From Marivita sp051859345 (GTDB lineage: Bacteria > Pseudomonadota > Alphaproteobacteria > Rhodobacterales > Rhodobacteraceae), in assembly GCF_051859345.1 (NCBI RefSeq), contig NZ_JBHYFV010000007.1, positions 84,480 to 148,479 of the forward strand: a DNA stretch of 64,000 nucleotides. The letters are read 5' to 3'. The notes under the pieces were generated by a model. That model had not been told where the DNA came from, made no database searches, and saw only the letters and a list, made by a program, of their open reading frames with translations. Each line of letters opens with the position of its first letter. Positions within the stretch are counted from its first letter, which is position 1. Made by a program: the position numbers and the translations under genes. Positions 34,467-43,444 of this stretch are shown here, piece after piece.

Positions 34467-34484
34467 TGTATCCGTTTGGATACA
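34467..34484 (-). promoter_or_regulatory. Candidate GntR operator
   Basis: Perfect inverted repeat TGTATCC/GGATACA with a 4-bp GTTT centre, immediately upstream of the gntR start codon. Sequence and size fit FCD-type GntR operators (TNGTATACNA-like). Confidence 0.65.
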
Positions 34485-34548
34485 GACGTTTTACGAAAGA
34501 CGCCAGACAGTGTCAAACAGCTCCAAGAGACTGTTCCCAGCACAAAAA

Positions 34549-34572
34549 AACGCGCCGGGGCGGGCGCGTTTT
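34549..34572 (-). terminator. Intrinsic terminator
   Basis: Minus-strand stem ACGCGCC/GGCGCGT followed by a run of seven T, downstream of the small exported protein gene and upstream of the GntR operator. Confidence 0.8.
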
Positions 34573-34594
34573 CGAAGGGTAAAGGTCGGCGGCT

Positions 34595-34876
34595 TCAGTC
34601 CGCAGACGACAGTTGAAACGGTTGCGGGGTTGCGGAATGCATGTTTGCATGTTCCAGCGCATCTGCCTTCAGCAGCACATCATGCACCAGCAAGACCTTC
34701 ATCCCGTGGGCAAGATCATCGCGCGAATGGATCGTGGTGATCTCGTCGCGTGCACCTTGGGTCAGCTCTGTCACATCAAACGATGTCACATAGTTGTCCA
34801 GCACCTCTGATAGCGACGCAGCGCTCAGGCTGGCGGGGAGTGAGATGGCGATAAGAGCAGCAAAAAAATGTTTCAT
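34595..34876 (-). CDS. Small exported protein of unknown function
   Basis: 93 residues from ATG 34876. A signal peptide (MKHFFAALIAISLPASLSA) precedes about 74 helical residues with the segments SEVLDNYVTSFDV and DDLAHGMKVLLVHDVLL. No family recognised. It has its own terminator, so it is probably monocistronic. The upstream 140 bp hold a spaced inverted repeat GTTCGGGAA (34900-34908) / TTCCCGAAC (34933-34941) of unclear meaning. Confidence 0.65.
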   Translation of the reverse strand: MKHFFAALIAISLPASLSAASLSEVLDNYVTSFDVTELTQGARDEITTIHSRDDLAHGMKVLLVHDVLLKADALEHANMHSATPQPFQLSSAD

Positions 34877-35019
34877 ATCCTCGGTTTCCGTCAGCAGCGG
34901 TTCGGGAATATAACGCATCAGACCAACTAAGGTTCCCGAACAGGCACGGCACGGGTCACATGGTGTGGTGGATCATCGGCAAAATGCACCAAGGTCTGGT
35001 GCGCGATCTCCGCCCGTTC

Positions 35020-35955
35020 CTAGGGCAACGTCCCCAGCCAGAGCCATGCTGTGAGGACCGATAGCCCGCTTGCTATCAGCACGGACGATGCCGCCACGCG
35101 TCGGGCGCGGCCATACATGTTGGCAAAGACATAGCAGTTCACGCCAGGTGCCATTGCCGCAGTGATGACAGCGCTGCGGAACGCGCTGTCGTCGAGCGAA
35201 AAGGCGGTGCCAAGAGTCCAGGTGATCGACGGGTGCAGAAGAAGGCTGATCGCGCAGACGAACAGGATGATCCGCATGTCACCCTCTGGTCGATAGCGAT
35301 AGAGCACCCCACCCACGGCAAAAAGCGCCGCGGGCAGGGCCGTGCGCACCATCATGTCCAGCGCGTCGGTGAACGGCCCCGGCAGGGTGACGTTGAACAG
35401 GTTGAAGACCGCGCCAATGGCAATCCCGATCACCAGCGCATTGCGGAACATCGCCTTGACCACGATCAGCGGAACATCGCGGTTGGGTTGATCAGCGGCG
35501 CGGGCGCGGACGAATTCCATCACGGTTATGCCGAGTCCATAGCAGAACGGCGAATGCAGCGCGATGATGGCATAGTTGGCCGACAGGGCATCCGCGCCAT
35601 AGGCGCGTTCGGTGATGGCAAGGCCCAGCAGGACCGAATTCGCGAACAGGCATGTAAACCCGATGGCAACCGCATCTTCCCAGTCCCGCTTGAACAGGTA
35701 GCGCGCGCCGAACAGGCCACACAGGAAACAGGTCAGTGACCCGCTGTAGAAGCTGATCAGAAGGGGCAGCGAAAAGCTGTCCCCGAGATCAAGGTTCCAG
35801 ATCGCCCGGAACAAAAGACAGGGAATGGCGATGTTCTGGGTGAAGATCATCAACCCATCGACAGAGGTTTCCGCCAACAGGCCGCGCCACGCGGCTGCAT
35901 AGCCAAAGCCGATAACAAGAAAGACAGGAAGGATGACATCGATCAGAGCCTGCAT
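35020..35955 (-). CDS. AEC-family (auxin efflux carrier-like) transporter
   Basis: 311 residues, about 10 transmembrane helices. Family features are VILPVFLVIGFGYAA near the start, the NIAIPCLLFRAIW helix, GFTCLFANSVLLGLAI and the late APGVNCYVFANMYG. Bacterial members carry organic acids such as malate or malonate; substrate unknown. ATG 35955 is preferred over an extension to 36003. It follows the MBL-hydrolase gene by 51 bp on the same strand, with two direct repeats in between. Confidence 0.9.
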   Translation of the reverse strand: MQALIDVILPVFLVIGFGYAAAWRGLLAETSVDGLMIFTQNIAIPCLLFRAIWNLDLGDSFSLPLLISFYSGSLTCFLCGLFGARYLFKRDWEDAVAIGFTCLFANSVLLGLAITERAYGADALSANYAIIALHSPFCYGLGITVMEFVRARAADQPNRDVPLIVVKAMFRNALVIGIAIGAVFNLFNVTLPGPFTDALDMMVRTALPAALFAVGGVLYRYRPEGDMRIILFVCAISLLLHPSITWTLGTAFSLDDSAFRSAVITAAMAPGVNCYVFANMYGRARRVAASSVLIASGLSVLTAWLWLGTLP

Positions 35956-35967
35956 GTCAGCGGCGCA

Positions 35968-35997
35968 ATCGTACGGTTCGACCGCGATATCGTACGG
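35968..35997. repeat. Two direct repeats upstream of the AEC carrier gene
   Basis: ATCGTACGG occurs at 35968-35976 and 35989-35997, 21 bp apart (two helical turns), just upstream of the carrier start codon. Each contains the palindrome CGTACG. It could be a tandem operator; no regulator gene is next to it. Confidence 0.4.
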
Positions 35998-36006
35998 AAC
36001 CAACCA

Positions 36007-36807
36007 TCAAAGTGGCTGCGTGATCACCATGCCGTCAAATGCGGGGGTGATGTGATCAGGCGTTTCGTCGTCCACGGCGGCGTAGTCCAGATCGACATGC
36101 ATGTTGGTCAGAACCCCCCGTCGCGGTTTCGCGCGGTCCATCCATTCCAGCGATCTTGCCAGATGGGCATGGGTCGGATGCGGATCGCGTCGCAGCGCGT
36201 CAAGGATCCAGACATCGAGGTCTTGCAGGTGGTCTGTCCAGACGTCTTCGGAAATGCTGGCCACATCCGGAAGATAGGCCAGGTCTCCAATCCGGAACCC
36301 AAGCGCGTCGATGCTGCCATGATTGACCTTGAAGGGTGTCAGGGTGATCGTCCCGCCTGCGCCGTCAATCCGAACCGGTCCTTTGATCGTGTTCATTTCA
36401 AGGATTGGCGGGTACGGGCTGTCTGCGGGCTGCATGAAGGCATAGCCAAAACGGGAATAGAGATCGTTCTGCGTGTCGCCATCGGCCCAGACCTGGAGCC
36501 GCTTTTTCATGTTGAAGACAATCATCCGCAGATCGTCGAGCCCATGGACGTGGTCGGCATGGCTGTGGGTGTAGACAACCGCGTCCAACTCTCCGATCCC
36601 GATGCCCAGCAATTGCGCGCGCATGTCCGGGCTGGTGTCGATCAACACGCGGGTGATACCTGCATCCGTCACCCGTTCGACCAGCAGGGAACAGCGACGG
36701 CGCACGTTCTTGGGGTTCTCGGGATCGCACGCGCCCCAGATGCCGCCAAGCCGCGGCACGCCACCCGAAGACCCGCAGCCCAGTATGGTAAAACGCGTTT
36801 CGCCCAT
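36007..36807 (-). CDS. MBL-fold metallo-hydrolase (PhnP-like)
   Basis: 266 residues of the metallo-beta-lactamase fold. The metal motif HSHADHVHG (about 80-88) is intact, with further ligands in NHGSIDALG and the late MHVDLDYAAVD. The N-terminus ILGCGSSGGVPRLGG is typical of PhnP/lipoyltransferase-linked hydrolases acting on phosphodiesters. The start overlaps the tatD stop codon by 1 bp (TAATG), so it is in the tmk-holB-tatD operon. Exact substrate unknown. Confidence 0.9.
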   Translation of the reverse strand: MGETRFTILGCGSSGGVPRLGGIWGACDPENPKNVRRRCSLLVERVTDAGITRVLIDTSPDMRAQLLGIGIGELDAVVYTHSHADHVHGLDDLRMIVFNMKKRLQVWADGDTQNDLYSRFGYAFMQPADSPYPPILEMNTIKGPVRIDGAGGTITLTPFKVNHGSIDALGFRIGDLAYLPDVASISEDVWTDHLQDLDVWILDALRRDPHPTHAHLARSLEWMDRAKPRRGVLTNMHVDLDYAAVDDETPDHITPAFDGMVITQPL

Positions 36808-37610
36808 TACGCGGCAGCCTTGTACTTGGCGACCTTGTGGAACAGGCGTTCGAAATTGGCCTCGCTCTGCGTGGCGAAATCCGCATAATCCAATCCGAAC
36901 ACATCTGCACCGACCCGCGCGGTATGCGCGGTATAGGCCGGTTCATTGCGTTTGCCCCGGTGTGGTGGGGGCGCAAGATACGGGCTGTCGGTTTCGACCA
37001 GAACCCGGTCCACCGGCGCGGCGGCAAAGATGTCGCGCAACTCCTGGCTTTTGGGGAATGCGGCGATGCCGGACATCGACAGGTAGAACCCAAGGTCAAG
37101 CGCTGCGCGGGCCAGCGCTGCGGACGACGAAAAACAATGCATGACGCAGGTATAGGGCTGTGCCCTGAACCCTTCGGTGAGGATACGCGCCATGTCGTCA
37201 TCCGCCGCACGGGCATGAATGATCAGCGGCAGGCCGGTGTCTTGCGCCGCTTCGATGTGAACGCGCAGCGAATCTTTCTGAACCCCGGCGCTTTCGGCGG
37301 TGTAGTGGTAATCAAGCCCGGTTTCCCCGATCCCGACGAACTTGGGATGTTTCGCCAGCGAGACCAGTTGGTCGACCGTCGCCAGCGGTTCGTCAGCGGC
37401 GCTCATCGGGTGGGTGCCAGCCGCATAGAACACCGGATCGAACGCTTCGGCGATGGCGCGGACCTGCGGCTCAAGGCGCAACCTTGTGCAGATCGTGACC
37501 ATCCGACGCACACCCGCATCAAGCGCACGCGCGATGATCTCGGGGCGTTCGTCGTCAAAATCCGGGAAGTCCAGATGGCAATGGCTGTCGGTGATCTGTG
37601 GTGTAGACAT
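36807..37610 (-). CDS. TatD-family metal-dependent hydrolase (YcfH type)
   Basis: 267 residues. Metal-dependent deoxyribonuclease-like hydrolase with DSHCHLDF near the start, the glutamate in GIGETGLDYHY, IIHARAADDD, MHCFSSS and the final ETDSPYLAPP. ATG 37610 begins the family sequence. Order holB-tatD-MBL is conserved in many Alphaproteobacteria. Biological substrate is not settled for this family. Confidence 0.93.
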   Translation of the reverse strand: MSTPQITDSHCHLDFPDFDDERPEIIARALDAGVRRMVTICTRLRLEPQVRAIAEAFDPVFYAAGTHPMSAADEPLATVDQLVSLAKHPKFVGIGETGLDYHYTAESAGVQKDSLRVHIEAAQDTGLPLIIHARAADDDMARILTEGFRAQPYTCVMHCFSSSAALARAALDLGFYLSMSGIAAFPKSQELRDIFAAAPVDRVLVETDSPYLAPPPHRGKRNEPAYTAHTARVGADVFGLDYADFATQSEANFERLFHKVAKYKAAA

Positions 37611-37653
37611 GGCTGTGGTATCGGGGATGCAGACAGGGGCGTCAAGACGTGGG

Positions 37654-38781
37654 TTACGACCTTGGGCAGCCGTCCTGCAACGCCAGAAAACTGGACAACA
37701 CAAGCGATCCCGCCTCTACGTTCACCGCACGTCCATGGCGCAGGCGTTCGCCCTGAACCTGCGCCAGTTGCGCCCATTGCCGGGCAGCGCCGGGTGTCGG
37801 GCACAGACGTTGGAATGTCTCTGCCTCTGCCTTGGCCGCTTCCGGGATTGGCGGGTGTCCAGTTGCACCGGTCCGTGCCAAACGGATCAGTGCCCGGTCA
37901 AACAGTCCAAGCAGCAGGTCAAGCCGGTCTTCCTTGCCCCGTCCGGCAGCGCTTTCGGCCAGAGCGATGGCGTGTGGGCGGCTGAGGTCGGGCAGTGTGG
38001 ACATCAGTTTCACCAGATCGGCGTAAAGCTTCAGACCGTCCTGTTGCATCAGGCGCACCGCCTCGCCCACCGATCCGCCAGAAAGCGCCGCAAGGGCGGC
38101 TGCGTCGGCATCTGCCTGTTCGATGTCGGTTGCCGCCAAGGCTTGTGCCATATCTGCTGCCTCCAACGGTGCCAGTCGCAATTCCCGACAGCGTGATCGG
38201 ATGGTCGGCAACAGCCGCGAGGGTTGGTGGCTGACCAAAAGCAGGGTTGTCCGGGCTGGTGGTTCTTCCAGGAGTTTGAGAAGCGCATTGGCGGCGTTCA
38301 CGTTCATGTCGTCCGCGGCATCCACAATCACCACGCGCCGTCCGCCATCTGCAGCGGACAATGCGAAGAAATTCTTGAGCCGACGCACCTCGTCCACGGT
38401 GATCTGGGCCTTCAGGCGCTTGGCCTTTTCGTCATAGGGGCGGCGCAGGGCGAAAAGGCCGGGTTCCGATCCGGCCATGATGCGCCGGGACACCGGATGC
38501 TCCTCATCGACATGCAGGTCAGTCGGCGGTGCAGGCGCGCCGAACAGGCCATCGCCCTGCGCCAGGGGCGTTGCCAGTAGAAACCGCGCGATCTGCCAGG
38601 CCAGCGTGGCTTTGCCAACGCCACGCGGCCCGGTGATCAGCCAGCCGTGGTGCAGCCGATCCGAGCTGAAGGCCTGCAGGAAATCCGCCTGCGCGCTGTC
38701 CTGTCCGAAAAGCCGAACCGTCTCGCGCGGGTGCGGCGCGCCCTCGATGCGGTCTGGTTCTGGCTGTGTCGCGTCACTCAT
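37654..38781 (-). CDS. holB: DNA polymerase III subunit delta'
   Basis: 375 residues. Clamp-loader subunit. The AAA+ part has a P-loop-like GPRGVGKATL (about 51-60), the segment VVIVDAADDMNVNAANALLKLLEEPP, shortened to AANALLKLLEEPP, and the SRC motif IRSRCRELRL. The first codons overlap the tmk stop in a 4-bp ATGA. Length exceeds the E. coli protein (334) as usual in this group. Confidence 0.95.
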   Translation of the reverse strand: MSDATQPEPDRIEGAPHPRETVRLFGQDSAQADFLQAFSSDRLHHGWLITGPRGVGKATLAWQIARFLLATPLAQGDGLFGAPAPPTDLHVDEEHPVSRRIMAGSEPGLFALRRPYDEKAKRLKAQITVDEVRRLKNFFALSAADGGRRVVIVDAADDMNVNAANALLKLLEEPPARTTLLLVSHQPSRLLPTIRSRCRELRLAPLEAADMAQALAATDIEQADADAAALAALSGGSVGEAVRLMQQDGLKLYADLVKLMSTLPDLSRPHAIALAESAAGRGKEDRLDLLLGLFDRALIRLARTGATGHPPIPEAAKAEAETFQRLCPTPGAARQWAQLAQVQGERLRHGRAVNVEAGSLVLSSFLALQDGCPRS

Positions 38782-39404
38782 GGCAGGTGCGGGTTTACCG
38801 CAGCCCAGACATCCTCTGCAACGGAGTCGGTGCTGCGCGCGCCGTTGATGACACGAAAGCGGGTGGCAAATTCCTTGGCCAAAGCAAGAAAGCCCTCCCG
38901 CATCGCCTCTTGCAGACTTGCGCCAAAATCCTCGAACCGCTCTTCATGCGTGTTGCGGGCCTTGGCACGGCTGAGCCCCGTGGCCGGATCCATGTCGATC
39001 AGCAGCGTCAGGTCAGGTTCCACCCCGATCATCAGATCGTGCAGCGCGTCCACCTTGGCCCGCAAGTTGCCACGCGACAGTCCCTGATACATGCGCGTGC
39101 TGTCGGCAAAGCGGTCGCAGATCACGATCTTGCCAGCATCAAGCGAAGGCAGGATTGTGCGTTCGAGATGATCCCGACGGGCAGCGGTGAACAACAGAAG
39201 TTCGGTTTCCGCCGACCAGCGGTCCGGATCGCCCTGCAACACAAGGGCGCGAATTTCCTCGGCCCCCGGGCTGCCGCCGGGTTCGCGGGTCAGCACCACG
39301 TCTTGTCCGGCCTCGCGAAGGTGGTCCGCCAACATGCGCGCCTGTGTTGATTTGCCCGATCCGTCGATCCCTTCAAAACTGACGAACAGCCCGGATCGGT
39401 TCAC
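38778..39404 (-). CDS. tmk: Thymidylate kinase
   Basis: 208 residues. Phosphorylates dTMP to dTDP. P-loop FEGIDGSGKST (about 9-19), the DR motif CDRFADSTRMYQG and the LID region are present. The start is GTG 39404, overlapping the dacC stop in GTGA; the family N-terminus begins exactly there, while the open frame further upstream is antisense-like. Confidence 0.96.
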   Translation of the reverse strand: MNRSGLFVSFEGIDGSGKSTQARMLADHLREAGQDVVLTREPGGSPGAEEIRALVLQGDPDRWSAETELLLFTAARRDHLERTILPSLDAGKIVICDRFADSTRMYQGLSRGNLRAKVDALHDLMIGVEPDLTLLIDMDPATGLSRAKARNTHEERFEDFGASLQEAMREGFLALAKEFATRFRVINGARSTDSVAEDVWAAVNPHLP

Positions 39405-40573
39405 ATCGTATCCTCGGCAGGGGCTTGCAGACGACCCAGCAAGACCTGCGACACGCTCATCATGCGGGCCACAAATCCGCTGGCGGGAACGGCACTTGCG
39501 GCGAACAGGGGAATCCGGTGTTCCGGCAGTCCTTCGGGGCTGATTATCAATTCGGCCAGTTGCCGCCCTTCGGCAATCGGTGCGTCGATCGGGCCGGTAT
39601 AGACAACTTCGGCGGTGACATCCTGACCGGGCGTGTTCGGCAAGAGGAGCGTCACGTCTTCCCTGGCCACCAGTCCAACCGTATCGCCGGCGCCCATCCA
39701 CACATCCGCGTGTGCGACCACGGCCCCGGCGCGGGTGACGGTTCTTTCCGCAAACTGACGGAACGCCCAGTTGACGATGGATTCCGATTCCTGTGCCCGT
39801 GCCTGCGCAGTGTCCAACCCGGTGATGGTAAAGATCACCCGGCGGTCACCCTGTTTCGCCGACCCGACAAGCCCATAGCCCGCTTCCTGGGTATGGCCGG
39901 TCTTGAGACCATCGGCCCCGATCCCGAGGGTCAGCAGGGGGTTGCGGTTGAACCTGTTCGACGATTCCGTCTCGTCAAACAGGAATTCTTCTTCGGCAAA
40001 CATCGGATAGAAGTCGGGGAAATCTTCGATGATGCGCTGCGCCAGAAAGGTCAGGTCGCGCATCGACATGAGATGCCCGTCGGCTGGCCAGCCGCTTGAG
40101 TTCTTGAACACCGAATTGGTCATACCCATCTGCTGCGCGCGCTGGGTCATCATGCTGGCAAACCCGGCTTCGGAACCATCCGGAGACAGGGCTTCGGCCA
40201 GAACCACACAGGCGTCATTGCCCGACAGAACGATGATGCCCCGGATCAGGTCTTCGACCGAGACGCGTTCCCCCTGCCTGAGAAACAGGGTCGAACCGCC
40301 AAAGGAATTGGCATGTGCCGAGACAGGCAGTTCTTCTTCCAGCCGCAAACGTCCGTCCCGCACGGCCTCAAACGCGATATAAAGCGTCATCAGCTTGGAC
40401 ATCGAGGCGGGTGGCAAAGCTTCGTCCGCATTCTTGGCCAGCAGAACCGTTCCGGTCTTTTCGTCCAGAACAAAGGCCGCGCTGGCGCTTGTATCAAAGG
40501 CGGCAAGTTGGCTGGTCGACAACATCAGCGCCGCACCACTGGCGGCGAGAAATGCACGGTACTTGCGGATCAT
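39401..40573 (-). CDS. D-alanyl-D-alanine carboxypeptidase (PBP5/6 class)
   Basis: 390 residues. Trims the terminal D-Ala from peptidoglycan side chains in the periplasm. Signal peptide (about 1-25), serine nucleophile motif SMSK (about 58-61), SGN, and KTG in DGLKTGHTQEAGYG. A C-terminal beta domain and an amphipathic tail follow, as in DacA/DacC. ATG 40573 is the family start. It is preceded by the SPOR lipoprotein gene and overlaps tmk by 4 bp. Confidence 0.95.
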   Translation of the reverse strand: MIRKYRAFLAASGAALMLSTSQLAAFDTSASAAFVLDEKTGTVLLAKNADEALPPASMSKLMTLYIAFEAVRDGRLRLEEELPVSAHANSFGGSTLFLRQGERVSVEDLIRGIIVLSGNDACVVLAEALSPDGSEAGFASMMTQRAQQMGMTNSVFKNSSGWPADGHLMSMRDLTFLAQRIIEDFPDFYPMFAEEEFLFDETESSNRFNRNPLLTLGIGADGLKTGHTQEAGYGLVGSAKQGDRRVIFTITGLDTAQARAQESESIVNWAFRQFAERTVTRAGAVVAHADVWMGAGDTVGLVAREDVTLLLPNTPGQDVTAEVVYTGPIDAPIAEGRQLAELIISPEGLPEHRIPLFAASAVPASGFVARMMSVSQVLLGRLQAPAEDTM

Positions 40574-40608
40574 GGCAGCTCTCCTGTCATACCTGCGAGG
40601 GCTTGGGG

Positions 40609-41490
40609 TCAATTCGTGACTGCGTAAGCGTCGGTAAAGCCGGATGCCTTGATCTTGGCAAGCAGGGCATCGCGCTCTGAGCGGGTCTGTGCCGGTCCTA
40701 CAACCACACGCCAGAATGCCTTTCCGCTTGAGGATTGCTCAAGCACCGTCGGAACCATGCCCGCCTGGCGCATCGCGGTGGCCGTGTTGTTGGCGTTCTG
40801 TTCGACACTGAAAATGCCGATCTGGATAAAGGGCTTGTCCAGCGAGGACGCCGCCGGGCGAGGTGCGGTGGCCGGGGTCGGGGTGGCGTCCAACGCAGCC
40901 GCTGCGGTTTGCGCAATCGGATCCAGCGTCGCCTCGGCCACCTCGGTCGGTGCCGCCAGTGTGCCATCCGCGACGGGCGCATCCTGCGTCGGGGCTGCGG
41001 TCGCATCATCCGGCACTTCTTCGCGCCGCAAGGCGACCACGTTCAACTGTGTCGGTGCGCCGGCCAGCACGCCAAGCGCGGCCGCGGCATCAGACGAGAT
41101 CTGCAGACGTGGACCGGGGGTTTCCCGTTCCTTGCGAAACAGCGCGCCGATCACGAAGTTTCCATTGGCGTCATTGCGAATGATGACCCGCTCCGGATCA
41201 GACACATCCGGATGTGCAGCCCAGACTCCACCCAGCGATGGGCGTCCATCCCACAAGCCAGCTTCGGAGACCTGAAACACCTCGGGCGCTTCGACATCGC
41301 GTTCCACAAGTCGTGTCGCGCGGGCTCCGTCCGCAACGGGTGTGGTCTCGGACGCGGTGCCTGATCCGCCTTGCAAGAAGCCGGGCAGGTTGGCCCCCTC
41401 ACATCCGGCAAGCGCAAGCACCGCAACGCCACACATCGCGTAGGTTCGTGTGCTGCGCCACAGCGGAGAGTTGGTGATCCTGATGTTCAT
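40609..41490 (-). CDS. SPOR-domain lipoprotein
   Basis: 293 residues. Signal peptide with lipobox LAGC (cysteine about 30). A central domain (about 60-150) resembles the RlpA double-psi barrel in layout, then an Ala/Pro/Thr-rich linker, then a C-terminal SPOR domain (about 215-293, FIQIGIFSVEQNANN, WRVVVGP). SPOR domains bind glycan strands denuded of stem peptides at division sites. It is placed before dacC, consistent with peptidoglycan work. ATG 41490 chosen from the signal peptide. Confidence 0.88.
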   Translation of the reverse strand: MNIRITNSPLWRSTRTYAMCGVAVLALAGCEGANLPGFLQGGSGTASETTPVADGARATRLVERDVEAPEVFQVSEAGLWDGRPSLGGVWAAHPDVSDPERVIIRNDANGNFVIGALFRKERETPGPRLQISSDAAAALGVLAGAPTQLNVVALRREEVPDDATAAPTQDAPVADGTLAAPTEVAEATLDPIAQTAAAALDATPTPATAPRPAASSLDKPFIQIGIFSVEQNANNTATAMRQAGMVPTVLEQSSSGKAFWRVVVGPAQTRSERDALLAKIKASGFTDAYAVTN

Positions 41491-41674
41491 TGCCTGCTCG
41501 CTTTCTGCTATGCCAATGCGTGCACACTTACAGGCCAACCGCCCCGCGCCGCTTTTGTTTTGCCGAAAGCTTACAGTCTTCATCGCGCCAAGAAAAGTCT
41601 GACGGTGAAGTTGCGCAGAAATTCCCAATCCCCCGCTTTCAGAATCGCAAACCTGGGGCTATGTGATCGCCACC

Positions 41675-41764
41675 GGAGGTTTGGCAGAGTGGTCGAATGC
41701 GGCGGTCTTGAAAACCGTTGGGCGTGAGAGCGTCCCCAGGGTTCGAATCCCTGAGCCTCCGCCA
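41675..41764 (+). tRNA. tRNA-Ser (anticodon UGA)
   Basis: 90 nt including CCA. Acceptor GGAGGTT/AGCCTCC (one G-T), anticodon loop CTTGAAA (anticodon TGA), a long variable arm typical of serine tRNAs and T arm CAGGG/CCCTG with TTCGAAT. It borders the accessory signalling region; no repeat of its 3' end was found downstream. Confidence 0.96.
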
Positions 41765-41883
41765 GCATCGTTATGGGACTCTGACCGAAGGACTTTTTTC
41801 GAAGTGGTGGAGTGAACGCTTTTCCCGAATACACACCCCAGTTGCGTTCCGCTTATCGAAGAACCCAAGTGTGAAAAAGCACA

Positions 41884-42228
41884 TCAAGCACTGGAAACGG
41901 ATTCCGCTTGAAGTGCGCTGTGCATTGCTGCGAGCAAATCATCGGCGCGGTGAAGGACATCACTCTTCGAATTCCGGTGTCCTAATTCAAAGGTGACCAC
42001 GTCATCTAATTCAGCCGCTGCTTGACCAAGATCGGGAAATCCGAGTGTTGCTGCAGTTCCAGCCAACTTATGGGCGATAAAACCAATTTGAGTCATTGAT
42101 GTCTCTGCGGAATCGGCATGTTCAGCCTGCGCGCGTAGAATGGTCAGCTCTTCTAGCCGCGGTTTCAACTCATCAAGAAATCGAATCCTGATTTTTGCAA
42201 GTCCGCTTGTCAGGCTTGGGGTCGTCAT
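41884..42228 (-). CDS. Stand-alone HPt phosphotransfer protein
   Basis: 114 residues, all-helical Hpt domain. The phosphorylatable histidine is in FIAHKLAGTAATLGF (H53), followed by DLGQAAAELDDVV. Such proteins shuttle phosphate between hybrid kinases and response regulators. It is 28 bp downstream of the first REC/degenerate-GGDEF gene on the same strand, so the two should be co-transcribed. The 1234-residue hybrid kinase at 46379 has no Hpt domain of its own, making this its natural partner by position. Confidence 0.92.
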   Translation of the reverse strand: MTTPSLTSGLAKIRIRFLDELKPRLEELTILRAQAEHADSAETSMTQIGFIAHKLAGTAATLGFPDLGQAAAELDDVVTFELGHRNSKSDVLHRADDLLAAMHSALQAESVSSA

Positions 42229-42256
42229 TGGTCATACTTTCGTCATTTGTGACACT

Positions 42257-43240
42257 CTACAAGTCGAACAGAAGCTTGAGTGGTCCAAGTGATTTTGTCT
42301 TTTTGGGGCGTGGGGATTTGGCCGCGGCCTCGGCAAGGTCGAGTGCCTGAACCAATGAAATCGGTATGTTGCGGCGAGACTTTGTCTGCAATGAAAGCAT
42401 GTCACCGACAATTGCTCTTAGGGACAAGGGGCGTCCATCGCAGAAGTGCAGATCCATCTCGGCAATTGTCTTGTTCAAGTCGGATTCAAAGCGCTGTACG
42501 TCGAATTGTGCCCCCTCAAGGAGAACGCATACATATTCTCCTCGCCCAGCATGTGATCCCAAAAACTGCATTGGTTTGAGGCTGTCCGAGATCGCTTCGG
42601 CCAGATCACTTACCGCTGAGGTGTATTCGTAAACGCTACTCGAGCGGAACATGCGTTGCCAATCTGGGACAACTATCCCAAAGGCATAAGTCCCGAACAA
42701 AGACATTCGCGACACTTGAAGCAAGTAGTTTTCCAGCGCAAGATAGTCGATGAAGCCATCAATTTCGACCAATGGAAAACGCTCGTCCAGGATTGACTGA
42801 TTGACGAGCGATCGCATGTCCCCCTTTGAAGCCACGGGATTGCGATCTTCCATTTGGTTCCGCTGATTGACCAGATCGGCGATCAATTTCAGCCTGGCGT
42901 GAACTTCACCAAGTTCAAACGGCTTGGTGACATAGTCACTGGCGCCAGCTGCAAATGCGCGATCAATGTACTGACGATCGGACATCGCGGTGATCATCAG
43001 AATTGGTGATCGCGCATATTGAGGCATGCGGCGAATAATCGACGTCAGTTCAATGCCGTCCATGGCGGGCATTTGAATATCAAGGAGAAAACAGTCAAAT
43101 TTGACATCCTCGTCCTCGATCGTCTGGATCGCTTCCGCAGCCGACATGCAAAACCTGACGTTGGTCAGGCCTATACACCCCAAAACCTCTTTCAGAAGGC
43201 TCAGAATAATCGGGTCGTCATCAACAGCCAAAATTTTCAT
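42257..43240 (-). CDS. Response regulator, REC plus degenerate GGDEF-like domain (copy 1)
   Basis: 327 residues. Receiver domain 1-120 with DDD (7-9), phospho-acceptor D54 in LLDIQMPAMDG and the lysine of TKPFE. The C-terminal half (about 165-300) keeps the hydrophobic pattern of a GGDEF domain (YLLQVSRMSLFGTYAFGIVV) but the signature position reads AGRGEY, so diguanylate cyclase activity is not expected. Paralogous to the proteins at 43445 and 44833. It is co-oriented with the HPt gene. Confidence 0.85.
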   Translation of the reverse strand: MKILAVDDDPIILSLLKEVLGCIGLTNVRFCMSAAEAIQTIEDEDVKFDCFLLDIQMPAMDGIELTSIIRRMPQYARSPILMITAMSDRQYIDRAFAAGASDYVTKPFELGEVHARLKLIADLVNQRNQMEDRNPVASKGDMRSLVNQSILDERFPLVEIDGFIDYLALENYLLQVSRMSLFGTYAFGIVVPDWQRMFRSSSVYEYTSAVSDLAEAISDSLKPMQFLGSHAGRGEYVCVLLEGAQFDVQRFESDLNKTIAEMDLHFCDGRPLSLRAIVGDMLSLQTKSRRNIPISLVQALDLAEAAAKSPRPKKTKSLGPLKLLFDL

Positions 43241-43444
43241 CTTGGAGTTCCCCCAAACGTTGCACGGCTTTCCGACGCAACAAACATTTTCCGTTGACCC
43301 ATGTTACACCAAGATCTTGGCTAAACTATGTCGGGTTAAGACCAAATGGTTGGTGTCCTGAGGCCGAGAAGACAAGTAACTCTCAACCAGCAGAATACTA
43401 GACGGTGACTTGCCGCTGATGTGGAAGACTTTGATCATCGCAGT

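Noticed and set aside
41733..41764. Attachment-site repeat of the tRNA-Ser 3' end
   Set aside because: No second copy of the tRNA end was found up to the end of the accessory block.
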